The notes: a model not told the origin generated them from the sequence alone. Shown: positions 40,762 to 50,672, counted from the stretch's first letter. The stretch is 64,000 nucleotides of DNA from Aureitalea marina (GCF_002943755.1 NZ_MQUB01000001.1:2654501-2718500), one strand, 5' to 3'. Translations and numbers: made by a program.

Positions 40762-43096
40762 CAGCAATTAATGAGTCGGTTGGAATTGTATTAAATAGTC
40801 GAGGGTCAAATGATCTTCGAACAACAACGGCATCGGTAGTTACGAAGGGTTTGGGCATGGTATTCTCTGGGCGAGGATTCATGTTCAGTCTGTCATTGCT
40901 CATCAGATCAAATGAGTATTCCAATATGGTGAAAGGGATGCTTTGATCGGCGGAGGTATAAGCCACTTCCAAGCTATCGCCATGGGGAACGTAATATTGT
41001 AGTATAAAGTTACTGCGTCTGTTTGGCCAGACATAGCCGGTACTATCCGCTTCAATGGATTTTCCGTTGTAGACCAGTTTCTTAAAGGTCACCAGCGTGT
41101 CTGCATACAAACGGATCAGCCGGGCATCCTCCCGAGGGTGAACCGTAAATCGGACACTGCGATCATTACCGATCAGGGTGTCTTCGTTCAGTTGAACATC
41201 GAAGAAATCCATGAGCACATCAGGTGCCCGGTTCGCAAAAGAATAACCAGTATTGTATTTGCTGCCAGAAGCACTGGCTACATAATCTGAAGCTGGCTTG
41301 GGTTCTTCTCCCAGGTAAGACTCAGTCCAGCTATCCAGAACATCATCATAGCTCACCCAATAGCTTTCTCCTTTATCCTGGTCTTGGTAATAGATCAAAC
41401 TATTTGGCTTTTGCTGTTCTGGGGTAAAGTCACTCTGCAGATGGGACCGAATCAAGAACACCATTGATAGCAGCAGGACAGAATAGGTCAGGAATTTCTT
41501 TCCTTTCCAATAACCGATAACCGGCAGTGCCAATCCAAAAAGTAGCACAGTAAAAGCGCAGCTGGCCAACAGCATTTCCAGCCCAAGACCAACTGGGAAG
41601 AATTGAATCAGTGGAGAGAACAAGATCAATGCCGGCGCAATTAGTAAGGCCATCAATAGCAAGTTGGGAGTTTCCTGCCATATCATTAACCATAAGGCCG
41701 CAAGGCCAAAGAACACAGGTATCACAAAATATGCAGCCCCTTTTAGATACAGATATACGGCACCATTGATAATGATCCAAAGGATTAGCGGTGCAACGGA
41801 CAGATTCGCAACAGAAACTTGCTTCGCTAATCGTCTGTATAAGAATAAGGTAATGCCCAGGCTAAGCAGCACAAAAAAGATGATATAGGTATGTCCGTTA
41901 TAGGTAAAACCATGCTGAATCTCATAGTACTCCGGGTAGATGCTCATAATCAGACTCCAGCCATATTTCCCGATGACGGTGCATAGAATAAGAGCCAGTA
42001 AGAGCACTAAACTACCTCGGCCAATACCACGTCCGCTTAGTTTGCCTTTCTTCATGCCCCATCCTACAAGGACTAGTAACAAAACCACTGTGATCACCCA
42101 CATGGGGAGGATCCAGGAGAATGGATAATTGATCATCTTGATAAATGGGAAGTTGACATATACATCGTCTTCACTGGCGCGAACATTCAGGTCTGCTTGG
42201 GCAAGATGGGTAAGCAACGGTAAAAGATAGCTGCCCTGATGCTGCAAGGTGTTTCTATCCAAGTTCTCAAAATTATCGTTGGCGGTATGGTAATCAAAGT
42301 GATCATCGATAAATGCAAAGAAGTATCCGTCTATATCTGCCCCTTCTCTCAAGACAGTTGAGTCCGTATCATTTGGCAGCATTTTATAGATGCTATACAT
42401 CAAAGATGAGGCAACTGGGTATTCTGTTCCAGCCTCCTTGAAGGCTTTGATAAGCCCTTGGTTTCCATGATTAGTCTCGACGATCATGTTACTTGGGCCA
42501 CCACTTCCACGAGCTTCAAAATTCAGAGCCAAGTCAACTTCTTGGGCCCAAGGATGTTCATCGACAAACAACTGCGCTCCGTCCAAACCGATCTCTTCAG
42601 CATCAGTAAAGAGAATGATAATATCGTTCTTCGGCGGGACGCCAGCATTTAAAAAGGCCCTAACACTTTCCAAGATGGTCACAACTCCACTTCCTGCGTC
42701 ACTGGCCCCATAACTAGGCACCAAGGCACTATCGTAATGAGAGAAAATCATCAATGTTCGGTCGCCAATCGTCCCATCTATCTTGGCAAGAATGTTTACC
42801 GGCTTGTCCAAAACGCCTCGGTTTTGGTTAATCACGAAACCTTCCTGAATTTGGGGGTCTAATCCAAGTTCTTTCAGCTGCTCCACCAGGTAGTCCTTTA
42901 CCCTGTCATTAGCAGGAGAGCCATTCATATGTGGCTCACGGGAAATCTCTCGTAAATGCAACAAAGCACGCTCGGTAGAAAATTCGGTCTCCGGGATAGA
43001 GGCGGGAGTGCCCTCTCTGGGCATGAGGGTATAAAAACTGAGATAGATCAAGCCGATTACGGCCAAAAACGAGAGGAAACCATATTGACGGTTCAT
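40754..43096 (-). CDS. M28 metallopeptidase with C-terminal membrane domain (ER-aminopeptidase-like)
   Basis: The product is 780 aa. After an N-terminal membrane anchor comes an M28 domain whose zinc ligands are all visible: FSHYDSA (His), GASDAGSGV (bridging Asp), TDAEEIGLDGA (catalytic and ligand Glu), NFEARGSGG and DDHFDYHTANDN (His). From about residue 330 on there are roughly eight membrane helices and a terminal beta domain. This is the Fxna/ERMP-like layout. It is probably an aminopeptidase acting outside the cytoplasm. Confidence 0.92.
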   Translation of the reverse strand: MNRQYGFLSFLAVIGLIYLSFYTLMPREGTPASIPETEFSTERALLHLREISREPHMNGSPANDRVKDYLVEQLKELGLDPQIQEGFVINQNRGVLDKPVNILAKIDGTIGDRTLMIFSHYDSALVPSYGASDAGSGVVTILESVRAFLNAGVPPKNDIIILFTDAEEIGLDGAQLFVDEHPWAQEVDLALNFEARGSGGPSNMIVETNHGNQGLIKAFKEAGTEYPVASSLMYSIYKMLPNDTDSTVLREGADIDGYFFAFIDDHFDYHTANDNFENLDRNTLQHQGSYLLPLLTHLAQADLNVRASEDDVYVNFPFIKMINYPFSWILPMWVITVVLLLVLVGWGMKKGKLSGRGIGRGSLVLLLALILCTVIGKYGWSLIMSIYPEYYEIQHGFTYNGHTYIIFFVLLSLGITLFLYRRLAKQVSVANLSVAPLILWIIINGAVYLYLKGAAYFVIPVFFGLAALWLMIWQETPNLLLMALLIAPALILFSPLIQFFPVGLGLEMLLASCAFTVLLFGLALPVIGYWKGKKFLTYSVLLLSMVFLIRSHLQSDFTPEQQKPNSLIYYQDQDKGESYWVSYDDVLDSWTESYLGEEPKPASDYVASASGSKYNTGYSFANRAPDVLMDFFDVQLNEDTLIGNDRSVRFTVHPREDARLIRLYADTLVTFKKLVYNGKSIEADSTGYVWPNRRSNFILQYYVPHGDSLEVAYTSADQSIPFTILEYSFDLMSNDRLNMNPRPENTMPKPFVTTDAVVVRRSFDPRLFNTIPTDSLIADD

Positions 43097-43216
43097 GCAG
43101 GACTTTGTTTAAACTTTAAAATTACGATTTATTACAGAATACCCCTACATCTGTAAGGCAGGCTTGAAGTTTACTTCCTTTTTTAGCTATATTTAAGTAG
43201 ACTAAAAATAAGCGAT

Positions 43217-43681
43217 ATGGGTATCAAGAGTTATGTTGGCCGTCGAGCCAAGCCTACAAAAGGAACAGACCAGCAGATCAAAGTTTCGGACTATATGACC
43301 ACTAATCTGATCAAGTTCAAGACGGATCAATCTGTTCTTGATGTCATGAATACCCTGATCAAAAAGCGCATATCAGGAGGTCCGGTTGTCAATGACAAAA
43401 ATGAATTGGTCGGCATTATCTCCGAAGGCGACTGTATGAAACAAATATCGGTGAGTCGTTACTACAACCAGCCTATGAAGGACATCAAAGTTTCTGACCA
43501 TATGGCCACCGATGTAGAAACCATAGATGGGAATATGAATGTTTTTGATGCAGCCGAGCTTTTCCTAAAATCTAAACGACGCCGGTTTCCCATCCTAGAA
43601 GATGGCAAGTTGGTGGGGCAGATCAGCCAAAAGGACGTGCTTAAGGCTGCATTGCAATTAAAAGGCCGAAGCTGGAGGTGA
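43217..43681 (+). CDS. CBS-domain pair protein
   Basis: The product is 154 aa. Two CBS motifs are visible: VSDYMTTNLIKFKTDQSVLDVMNTLIKKRISGGPVVNDKNELVGIISEGD, then VSDHMATDVETIDGNMNVFDAAELFLKSKRRRFPILEDGKLVGQISQKDV. Stand-alone CBS pairs bind adenine nucleotides and regulate partners. It is convergent with the zinc-ribbon gene. No partner can be named. Confidence 0.93.
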   Translation: MGIKSYVGRRAKPTKGTDQQIKVSDYMTTNLIKFKTDQSVLDVMNTLIKKRISGGPVVNDKNELVGIISEGDCMKQISVSRYYNQPMKDIKVSDHMATDVETIDGNMNVFDAAELFLKSKRRRFPILEDGKLVGQISQKDVLKAALQLKGRSWR

Positions 43682-44032
43682 TCACGTATCCCGTTTGACT
43701 ATTAGATAAAGATCATTGTCCAAAGCCAGGTATCCTTGATCGTAGACATAATGATAAACACTGCCAGTTTTGGTGGTGTATGTTCCTGTGTGCAGATCAA
43801 AATCGAAACCAGCCTTTGTTAGAGTCTTTTTAGCCACCTTGGTTTTATCCCGTGTATTGAGTTGTTGTAGGATGCGGTGATTCTTTCTCAGCTGATTATT
43901 TATATTGCGAATGTATGCGGTCACGTCCTTGTTTCGGGCGTTGTGATAGCTGTTTCGGCAGCTATCATCGCAAAACTTCTTGTCTGATCGACCCACCACG
44001 CGTTCTCCACATTCCAAACAGGTTTTTTCCAT
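43682..44032 (-). CDS. Zinc-ribbon protein (DUF2116-like)
   Basis: The product is 116 aa. The N-terminal zinc ribbon is KTCLECGERVVGRSDKKFCDDSCRNSYHNARNK (CxxC...CxxxC). A helical linker and a C-terminal beta part (GTYTTKTGSVYHYVYDQGYLAL) follow. The ATG at 44032 overlaps the upstream stop (TGATG). Probably a nucleic-acid- or protein-binding protein; function unknown. Confidence 0.85.
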   Translation of the reverse strand: MEKTCLECGERVVGRSDKKFCDDSCRNSYHNARNKDVTAYIRNINNQLRKNHRILQQLNTRDKTKVAKKTLTKAGFDFDLHTGTYTTKTGSVYHYVYDQGYLALDNDLYLIVKRDT

Positions 44033-44961
44033 CACTCGTTAATTTCGTTATCCGGGGAGTCATTGAGGTTGAATCTGTAAATAGCTTCGATCTTGGCAAA
44101 GAAGCCGCCATTTATCTCCGGGTTGAGCCTGATCCGATCGTCATTGATGCGCAAGGCAGTTATTCCCAGATCGTAGGTATCTCCGTCGGCGTACAGCTCG
44201 AAATCATTGCTAGTATACCCCAGTTTACCTCGGATCAAGACCGATTTGTCAAACCCATTCCACTGCAGATAGGAAGCAAAATCCAAGGCGCCTTGCTGAA
44301 CATAGACATTACCTCTGTTTACCTGATTGATATTATAACTTCTTCCGATCCCGAAGTAGTCCAAACCAATTGTAAATGCTCCCAGTGCATAGTTTACATC
44401 AACCGATATAGGTAAGGAAACGTCCATTTCAAATCGAGAATTCGGGCTGAGATAATACCATCCGATTATTGGGGTAGTGAATATTCCAAATTGCTCGTCA
44501 GAGAGATACCAGCCAAAGCGATAGGTCAGGTTTTCGGTCTTTTTTAAGCGGGCTACAGTGTACCCTCCAAACAGCAGATCGTCCCACTCCAGGCTCTTAT
44601 AGTCCGATGCCATCTTAGGAAGCATAACCAATGCGGCACTCCATTTCTCATTGAAGCTGTGATTCAAACCCAGTTGCAGGGTGGTGCTGTACAATGAAGT
44701 TCGTTGCCCGTTGGGGATCAATTGGAGTCTGCTGCTCACCAGGTCGATACCGGTGATCATGGCAGTTCGATCATTGAACTGAATAGGATAAGTCAGGTTG
44801 AGGTCGAAATAGGTTATTGACGTCTCAGAATTTGTTCCCTCAAAGCTGTTGGAGAAGGATTCGCCAAATCCAATCTTAAATACATCGACATAGTTTTGAG
44901 AAGGGGAAATGCAGGTGAACAGTATGGCCGCGATAAGCCAAAATTTAGTCAGGTCTTTCAT
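44032..44961 (-). CDS. Outer-membrane beta-barrel protein (DUF6268-like)
   Basis: This is a 309-aa product from the ATG at 44961, at the start of the signal peptide (LTKFWLIAAILFTCISPSQ). The mature protein is a series of amphipathic strands (FDLNLTYPIQFNDRTAMITGID, LYSTTLQLGLNHSFNEKWSAAL, FGIFTTPIIGWYYLSPNSRFEMDVSLPISVDVNY). I place it in the DUF6268-type barrels with moderate certainty. It is coupled to the zinc-ribbon gene by a TGATG overlap, an odd pairing of an envelope protein with a cytosolic one. Confidence 0.75.
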   Translation of the reverse strand: MKDLTKFWLIAAILFTCISPSQNYVDVFKIGFGESFSNSFEGTNSETSITYFDLNLTYPIQFNDRTAMITGIDLVSSRLQLIPNGQRTSLYSTTLQLGLNHSFNEKWSAALVMLPKMASDYKSLEWDDLLFGGYTVARLKKTENLTYRFGWYLSDEQFGIFTTPIIGWYYLSPNSRFEMDVSLPISVDVNYALGAFTIGLDYFGIGRSYNINQVNRGNVYVQQGALDFASYLQWNGFDKSVLIRGKLGYTSNDFELYADGDTYDLGITALRINDDRIRLNPEINGGFFAKIEAIYRFNLNDSPDNEINE

Positions 44962-45075
44962 AGGATATTCTAAAGATAGAAAATCCACTAAACTCAATAC
45001 CTGAACGAGCCTTTATACATAGGGAAATTCTCTAAAATTTCTTAATTTCGCATCCTTAATTCAAGCCGCTGTTCC

Positions 45076-48000
45076 ATGAGCACTAAGTTTAATGAATACA
45101 AGGGATTGGACCTTGCCAAACTGGGTGATGAAGTACTCGAATTCTGGAAATCCGAGAAGATTTTCGAAAAGAGTATTGCCATTCGGGAAGGGAAGACTCC
45201 ATTTGTGTTCTTCGAAGGGCCACCTTCGGCTAATGGTCTCCCAGGTATCCACCACGTTATGGCTCGTGCCATCAAGGATATATTTTGCCGTTTCAAGACG
45301 CAAAAGGGCTTCAAAGTAGATCGTAAAGCCGGCTGGGACACACACGGTTTGCCAATCGAACTGGGTGTTGAAAAAGAATTAGGGATCACCAAGGAAGACA
45401 TTGGGAAGAAGATCTCTGTGGAGGAGTATAATGAGGCCTGCAGGAAGGCGGTCATGCGGTACACTGATGTTTGGAACCGATTGACAGAGCGAGCCGGCTA
45501 TTGGGTGGATATGGATAATCCTTATGTCACCTATGAGCCTAAGTATATGGAAACTGTTTGGTGGCTGCTGAAGGAGATCTACTCTAAAGGTTTGCTTTAC
45601 AAAGGGTATACTATCCAGCCTTACTCACCAAAAGCCGGAACCGGACTAAGTTCGCATGAGCTCAACCAGCCGGGGACCTATCAGGATATTACCGATACTA
45701 CGGTAGTCGCTCAGTTCAAAGCTAAAGCTGATACTTTACCGGATTTCCTTTCTGGTAAGGGGGATGTTCATTTCCTGGCATGGACCACCACTCCGTGGAC
45801 ATTGCCAAGTAATACCGCACTTACCGTTGGGCCCAAGATCGATTATGTGCTGGTCAAGAGTTTTAATCAGTACACCTTTGAGCCTATTCAGGTGGTGTTG
45901 GCCAAGGCCTTGGTAGGTAAGCAATTTGCAGGCAAATTTGTAGAGGCAGAAGAAGCAGGACAGTTGGCCGATTACCAGGCCGGAGATAAGAAGGTCCCGT
46001 ATTGGATCGACAGTGAGTTCAAAGGAAAAGACCTGGTCGGTATCCGCTACGAACAATTACTGGATTACGCCCTGCCAAATGACAATCCGGAGAATGCTTT
46101 CCGCGTGATCAGCGGGGATTTCGTGACAACAGAGGACGGTACCGGAATTGTACACACAGCACCGACCTTCGGGGCAGACGATGCCAAGGTTGCCAAGGAA
46201 GCAGTGCCGGAAGTGCCGCCATTGCTGGTGAAGGACGAACAGGATAACCTGGTTCCACTAGTCGATCTCCAAGGACGTTTCCGTCCGGAAATGGGAGAAT
46301 TGGCAGGGAAGTATGTCAAGAATGAATATTACGATGATGGTCAGGCGCCGGAGAAATCCGTGGATGTCGAGTTGGCCATCAAACTCAAAACTGAAAATAA
46401 AGCCTTCAAGGTGGAGAAATACCTGCACAGTTATCCGAACTGTTGGAGGACAGACAAACCCATCTTGTATTACCCATTGGACTCCTGGTTCATCAAGGTA
46501 ACCGACTTCCGGGATCGGATGTTCGAGCTGAACCTGGGGATCAATTGGAAGCCTAAATCCACTGGCGAAGGACGCTTTGGAAACTGGTTAGCGAATGCCA
46601 ATGACTGGAACCTTTCTCGTTCGCGTTACTGGGGAATACCTTTACCAATTTGGCGAACAGAAGATGGATCTGAAGAAAAGTGTATCGGTTCTGTCGAGGA
46701 GTTGAAGCTGGAAATGAAGCGGGCTGTTGAGGCCGGATTCATGAAAACCGACATCTATTCCGATTTTGTGGTTGGTGACATGTCCGAAGAGAATTATCAA
46801 ACCATCGACCTGCATAAGAACATTGTAGACCAGATCGTACTGGTATCTGATTCCGGTCTACCCATGAAAAGAGAGGCAGACCTGATCGACGTATGGTTTG
46901 ACAGTGGGTCCATGCCCTATTCTCAATGGCACTATCCCTTCGAGAATAAGGAGAAAGTAGAACAAACCTGGCGCAAGGCAGACTTCATCGCTGAAGGCGT
47001 AGATCAGACCCGCGGATGGTTCTATACCCTACACGCAATTGGCACTATGATCTTTGATGATGTGGCATATAAGAATGTGGTTTCCAATGGACTGGTTCTG
47101 GATAAGAACGGCCAGAAGATGTCCAAGCGATTGGGGAATGCCGCCGATCCATTCGAGACCTTGGACAAGTATGGTCCCGATGCTACACGTTGGTATATGA
47201 TCAGTAATGCCAACCCTTGGGATAACCTGAAATTTGATCTTGACGGAATTGCCGAAGTACGAAATAAATTCTTCGGTACACTTTATAACACCTATAGTTT
47301 CTTTGCGCTTTATGCCAACCTGGATAATTTCGACTATCGGGAGCCAGAGACAGCATTGGAAGACCGGCCTGAGATTGATCGCTGGATACTATCCGAGCTA
47401 AACTCCCTGATACAGATCGTAGATAAGGCTTACGAGGAATACGAGCCCACCCGTGCGGCAAGGGCTATTTCCTATTTTGTTCAGGAGAACCTGAGCAACT
47501 GGTTTGTCCGATTGAGCAGAAGGCGTTTCTGGAAAGGTAGTTATGGTCCGGACAAGATCTCAGCCTACCAGACACTCTTTACTTGCCTGCTTAGAGTATC
47601 TCAGCTCAGTGCACCTGTAGCGCCCTTCTTTATGGACAGGTTATACAAGGACCTGATGTCCGGGGTTGTCCAAGAAGGACAGGAATCGGTTCACCTGAGC
47701 GATTTTCCGACAGCCAATACGGGCTGTATCGATCCGCAACTGGAGCACAAAATGCAAAAGGCGCAGACAATTTCTTCCCTGGTATTGTCGTTACGGCAAC
47801 GAGAGAAGATCAAAGTTCGTCAGCCGCTGCAAAAGATCATGATCCCTGTTCTGGATCAATCCGAAAGAGAAGAGATCGAAGCCGTATCTGACCTGATCAA
47901 ATCTGAGGTCAATGTAAAGGAGATCGAGCTTATAGACGAAGGATCTGGCATATTGGTCAAGCAGATCAAACCTGATTTCAAGAAACTCGGCCCCCGTTTC

Positions 48001-48477
48001 GGAAAAGACATGAAGGTGATAGCCCAGGCTATTAATGACTTTGGTCAGGAAGAGATCATGCAGCTGGAAAAAGATGGGGAAATATCAGTTTCTCATAACG
48101 AAAAAAGCAGTACATTGACCCTCGACGATGTGATCATAAGCTCTCAGGACATTGAAGGCTGGCTGGTCGCTAACGCTGACGGAGTCACGGTTGCACTGGA
48201 TGTTAACATCAACCCCGATTTGCGTAATGAGGGCATAGCCAGGGAATTGGTTAACCGAATTCAAAACCTTAGAAAAGACTCTGGTTTTGAAGTTACTGAT
48301 CGAGTAGATGTAACACTAGAGCAAGACGATAGACTGATGACAGCAGTGGAGCAGAACATGAAGTATATCAAACAAGAAACCTTGGCCGAGGAGTTGCAAT
48401 TTGCGCAAGAAGTAATTGACGGAACTGAGATCGCTTTCGATGACATCAAGACCCGGTTAAGCATAAAAAAACATTAA
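45076..48477 (+). CDS. ileS: Isoleucyl-tRNA synthetase
   Basis: The product is 1133 aa. The class I HIGH motif reads GLPGIHHVMARA, and the KMSKS loop reads GQKMSKRLGN. The editing domain segment is LAWTTTPWTLPSNTAL, and the anticodon-binding domain has SNWFVRLSRRRFW. Its length fits the long eukaryote-like IleRS2-type enzymes common in Bacteroidota, which tend to tolerate mupirocin. It heads a unit with the DksA-like gene, 3 bp downstream. Confidence 0.97.
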   Translation: MSTKFNEYKGLDLAKLGDEVLEFWKSEKIFEKSIAIREGKTPFVFFEGPPSANGLPGIHHVMARAIKDIFCRFKTQKGFKVDRKAGWDTHGLPIELGVEKELGITKEDIGKKISVEEYNEACRKAVMRYTDVWNRLTERAGYWVDMDNPYVTYEPKYMETVWWLLKEIYSKGLLYKGYTIQPYSPKAGTGLSSHELNQPGTYQDITDTTVVAQFKAKADTLPDFLSGKGDVHFLAWTTTPWTLPSNTALTVGPKIDYVLVKSFNQYTFEPIQVVLAKALVGKQFAGKFVEAEEAGQLADYQAGDKKVPYWIDSEFKGKDLVGIRYEQLLDYALPNDNPENAFRVISGDFVTTEDGTGIVHTAPTFGADDAKVAKEAVPEVPPLLVKDEQDNLVPLVDLQGRFRPEMGELAGKYVKNEYYDDGQAPEKSVDVELAIKLKTENKAFKVEKYLHSYPNCWRTDKPILYYPLDSWFIKVTDFRDRMFELNLGINWKPKSTGEGRFGNWLANANDWNLSRSRYWGIPLPIWRTEDGSEEKCIGSVEELKLEMKRAVEAGFMKTDIYSDFVVGDMSEENYQTIDLHKNIVDQIVLVSDSGLPMKREADLIDVWFDSGSMPYSQWHYPFENKEKVEQTWRKADFIAEGVDQTRGWFYTLHAIGTMIFDDVAYKNVVSNGLVLDKNGQKMSKRLGNAADPFETLDKYGPDATRWYMISNANPWDNLKFDLDGIAEVRNKFFGTLYNTYSFFALYANLDNFDYREPETALEDRPEIDRWILSELNSLIQIVDKAYEEYEPTRAARAISYFVQENLSNWFVRLSRRRFWKGSYGPDKISAYQTLFTCLLRVSQLSAPVAPFFMDRLYKDLMSGVVQEGQESVHLSDFPTANTGCIDPQLEHKMQKAQTISSLVLSLRQREKIKVRQPLQKIMIPVLDQSEREEIEAVSDLIKSEVNVKEIELIDEGSGILVKQIKPDFKKLGPRFGKDMKVIAQAINDFGQEEIMQLEKDGEISVSHNEKSSTLTLDDVIISSQDIEGWLVANADGVTVALDVNINPDLRNEGIARELVNRIQNLRKDSGFEVTDRVDVTLEQDDRLMTAVEQNMKYIKQETLAEELQFAQEVIDGTEIAFDDIKTRLSIKKH

Positions 48478-48480
48478 ATC

Positions 48481-48864
48481 ATGGCAAAAGAGATAAAGAA
48501 CCGATACAGCGATAATGAACTGGAGGAATTCAGAGCCCTGATCCAGGAGAAGATCGATAAAGCACAAGAACAGCTTGAACTGATCGAAAGTGCTTATAAG
48601 AACGATAGTAACAACGGTACGGACGATACCTCTCCGACCTTCAAGGCTTTTGATGAAGGTAGTGAGGTGATGAGTAAAGAGGCTAACTCGCAACTGGCTA
48701 TCAGACAAGAGAAGTTTATCCGTGATCTGAAGAACGCCTTGATACGAATAGAGAACAAGACTTACGGAATCTGCCGTGTGACCGGAAAGCTAATCAATCC
48801 TGAACGCTTGAAATTGGTGCCACATGCTACCTTGAGTATCGAGGCTAAGAACATGCAAAAGTAG
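48481..48864 (+). CDS. TraR/DksA-family protein lacking the four-Cys zinc finger
   Basis: The product is 127 aa. An N-terminal coiled-coil hairpin (ELEEFRALIQEKIDKAQEQLELIESAY...) is followed by the C-terminal fold YGICRVTGKLINPERLKLVPHATLSI. DksA normally has CxxC...CxxC zinc ligands, but here a single Cys remains, a form I recall from Bacteroidota. It likely binds RNA polymerase through the secondary channel and modulates transcription. It is coupled to ileS. Confidence 0.88.
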   Translation: MAKEIKNRYSDNELEEFRALIQEKIDKAQEQLELIESAYKNDSNNGTDDTSPTFKAFDEGSEVMSKEANSQLAIRQEKFIRDLKNALIRIENKTYGICRVTGKLINPERLKLVPHATLSIEAKNMQK

Positions 48865-48893
48865 AAGGGGTAACCTTTGAAAAGAACAAAATC

Positions 48894-48917
48894 AACCCCG
48901 ATTTTCGGGGTTTTTTT
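48894..48917 (+). terminator. Terminator after the ileS-dksA-like unit
   Basis: AACCCCGA pairs with TCGGGGTT across TTT, followed by T7. The next ATG begins at the base after the T tract. Confidence 0.88.
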
Positions 48918-49544
48918 ATGCGGTATTTATTCATCTTTATTGTCCATTTCCTGCTGATAGGCCCGGTCAGCGCCCAAAAGACCATGAACAAGCAATGGTC
49001 CTCTGAAGGATTGAATGTACTGCAGATCCGCTCGGATGAAGTTTATAATATCAAACTGTACAGTCACGATGAGCCGGAGATCAGGATGTCCATCTATGTG
49101 GAGGGAGAATCCAATGAAAGTGTGGTACTGGAGGTAAAAAAGAGGGGTGATACCTTATCCCTGGAAACCGCCTACTCACCCTATTTTGAGGCCTACAATG
49201 ACAAGCTGGCTGCTCACAAAGTGATTGCCATCGAGATGGTGGTTTTCGTCCCCAGTCACATAGGGGTAGACCTGGAAGCCCGATTGGCCTCTGTAGATAC
49301 TTATGGACCATTCAATTCCTTATTTGTACAACTTGATCAAGGGAATGGCATTTTTAACGACTTTGCAGGAAATGGAAAGTTGATGGCCCGCTTGGGATTT
49401 ATAGAGCTTTGGGCCAGGGACAGTGTAAGTGGTAAAGCCAAGTCTATCTTCGGGAAGGCGATCAATGAATTACCTGAAGGCGGTCAGTTTCAGGTTGAAG
49501 CAGAAAGCCGTCATGGAAACGTTACTTTAAAGTCAAGCCAATAA
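48918..49544 (+). CDS. Secreted protein of unknown function (adhesin-like beta fold)
   Basis: The product is 208 aa. A signal peptide (RYLFIFIVHFLLIGPVSAQ) is followed by an all-beta region (LNVLQIRSDEVYNIKLYSHDEPEIRMSIYVEGE...IGVDLEARLASVDTYGPF), similar in style to DUF4097-type solenoid proteins. The ATG directly abuts the terminator T tract, leaving no room for a leader of its own. It must be expressed by read-through from ileS or from a promoter inside the dksA-like gene. The signal peptide makes this start compelling. Confidence 0.75.
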   Translation: MRYLFIFIVHFLLIGPVSAQKTMNKQWSSEGLNVLQIRSDEVYNIKLYSHDEPEIRMSIYVEGESNESVVLEVKKRGDTLSLETAYSPYFEAYNDKLAAHKVIAIEMVVFVPSHIGVDLEARLASVDTYGPFNSLFVQLDQGNGIFNDFAGNGKLMARLGFIELWARDSVSGKAKSIFGKAINELPEGGQFQVEAESRHGNVTLKSSQ

Positions 49545-49551
49545 ATATTGT

Positions 49552-49559
49552 TATTTTTG
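49552..49559 (+). promoter_or_regulatory. -7 element (TATTTTTG) of lspA
   Basis: This is an exact TAnnTTTG match 34 bp before the ATG at 49594. Confidence 0.55.
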
Positions 49560-49593
49560 CCCCTTCAGAAACCTGTCCGATAGCGTATTGCGC

Positions 49594-50262
49594 ATGATTC
49601 CTAAATCCTTTTCACTCAAGAACTCAATATTACTCATCGCTTTGGTCCTGCTCATCGATCAGATAAGCAAGGTCTATATCAAAACGAACTTCGTTTTAGG
49701 CGAAGAGGTAGAAGTATTTAGTTGGTTCAAGATCCTGTTCGTGGAGAACGAAGGGATGGCTTGGGGCGCCCGCATCCCCGGGGAGTATGGCAAACTGATC
49801 CTAACCCTTTTTCGGTTGGTGGCCATATGCGGGATCGGATATTGGCTGTGGGATTCGGTTAGAAAGGTTTCGCCTCGGGTTTTGATCGTTGCCATCTCTT
49901 TCATTTTTGCCGGAGCCATGGGGAATATTATCGATTCTGTCTTCTACGGGCTGATCTTCGACAGTAGTAGCAACCAGGTTGCTACTATGTTCCCTCCTGA
50001 CGGGGGATATGGAACCATTTTCCATGGCAAGGTGGTGGATATGCTCCATTTTCCTATGTGGAAAGGATATCTTCCAGATTGGATACCCTTTTGGGGCGGT
50101 GATTATTTTGTCTTCTTTGAGCCAGTATTCAATATTGCGGATTCGGCCATCACCACAGGAGTCTTTCTCTTGATCTTGTTTAACAAGAAAGCTTTTCCTA
50201 AAAAAGATAAAGAACAGGATTCCAAACCTTCAGAATCTACAGAAGGTACTTCACAGGATTAA
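49594..50262 (+). CDS. lspA: Lipoprotein signal peptidase (signal peptidase II)
   Basis: The product is 222 aa from the ATG at 49594, after an in-frame TTG. It has four membrane helices. The two catalytic aspartates are in GNIIDS and FNIADSAI, and VENEGMAWG is the conserved segment III region. It removes signal peptides from diacylated prolipoproteins, of which this window encodes many. A hydrophilic C-terminal tail (KKDKEQDSKPSESTEG) and an insert before the second Asp are usual in Bacteroidota. It overlaps the convergent DUF2752 gene by 4 bp. Confidence 0.96.
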   Translation: MIPKSFSLKNSILLIALVLLIDQISKVYIKTNFVLGEEVEVFSWFKILFVENEGMAWGARIPGEYGKLILTLFRLVAICGIGYWLWDSVRKVSPRVLIVAISFIFAGAMGNIIDSVFYGLIFDSSSNQVATMFPPDGGYGTIFHGKVVDMLHFPMWKGYLPDWIPFWGGDYFVFFEPVFNIADSAITTGVFLLILFNKKAFPKKDKEQDSKPSESTEGTSQD

Positions 50263-50672
50263 GGAAATACATCCGGCGAGAGAAGGTTGAAGGGATATGC
50301 CGGTATATTGCGGCCTATCCAAAATAAGACCACAACTGCTAGAGAAGCGTAGGTCACTTTGTTGGATTTGACTCCTTCTCTGATACTTGCTTTATTCGAT
50401 AGATAATTAAATAGTCTAGTGAAGACGATTGGGACAGCGATCATCAGGCTCAGAATCAGTAAGGGATTGGTCCAGAATGCTATTTCGAGATCCCCGTGCA
50501 GTAAATGGTGCAGAGCTCGTTGAGATCCACATCCGGGACAATGGAACCCGGTGATGAAATAAAAGGGACAGGGCAAGAGGGTCGTCTTTTCAGGGTCGAT
50601 CCAATAGTACAGGGACGCCAGGCCAGTAATTCCCGCCCCGATCAAAGCAAGGGTTCCAAATCGATTTTTCAT
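50259..50672 (-). CDS. DUF2752 membrane protein
   Basis: The product is 137 aa with three hydrophobic segments and the family signature CPFYFITGFHCPGCGSQRALHHLLHGD. The paired CPGCG cysteines suggest metal or disulphide chemistry at the membrane. The biochemical function is unknown. Confidence 0.92.
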   Translation of the reverse strand: MKNRFGTLALIGAGITGLASLYYWIDPEKTTLLPCPFYFITGFHCPGCGSQRALHHLLHGDLEIAFWTNPLLILSLMIAVPIVFTRLFNYLSNKASIREGVKSNKVTYASLAVVVLFWIGRNIPAYPFNLLSPDVFP

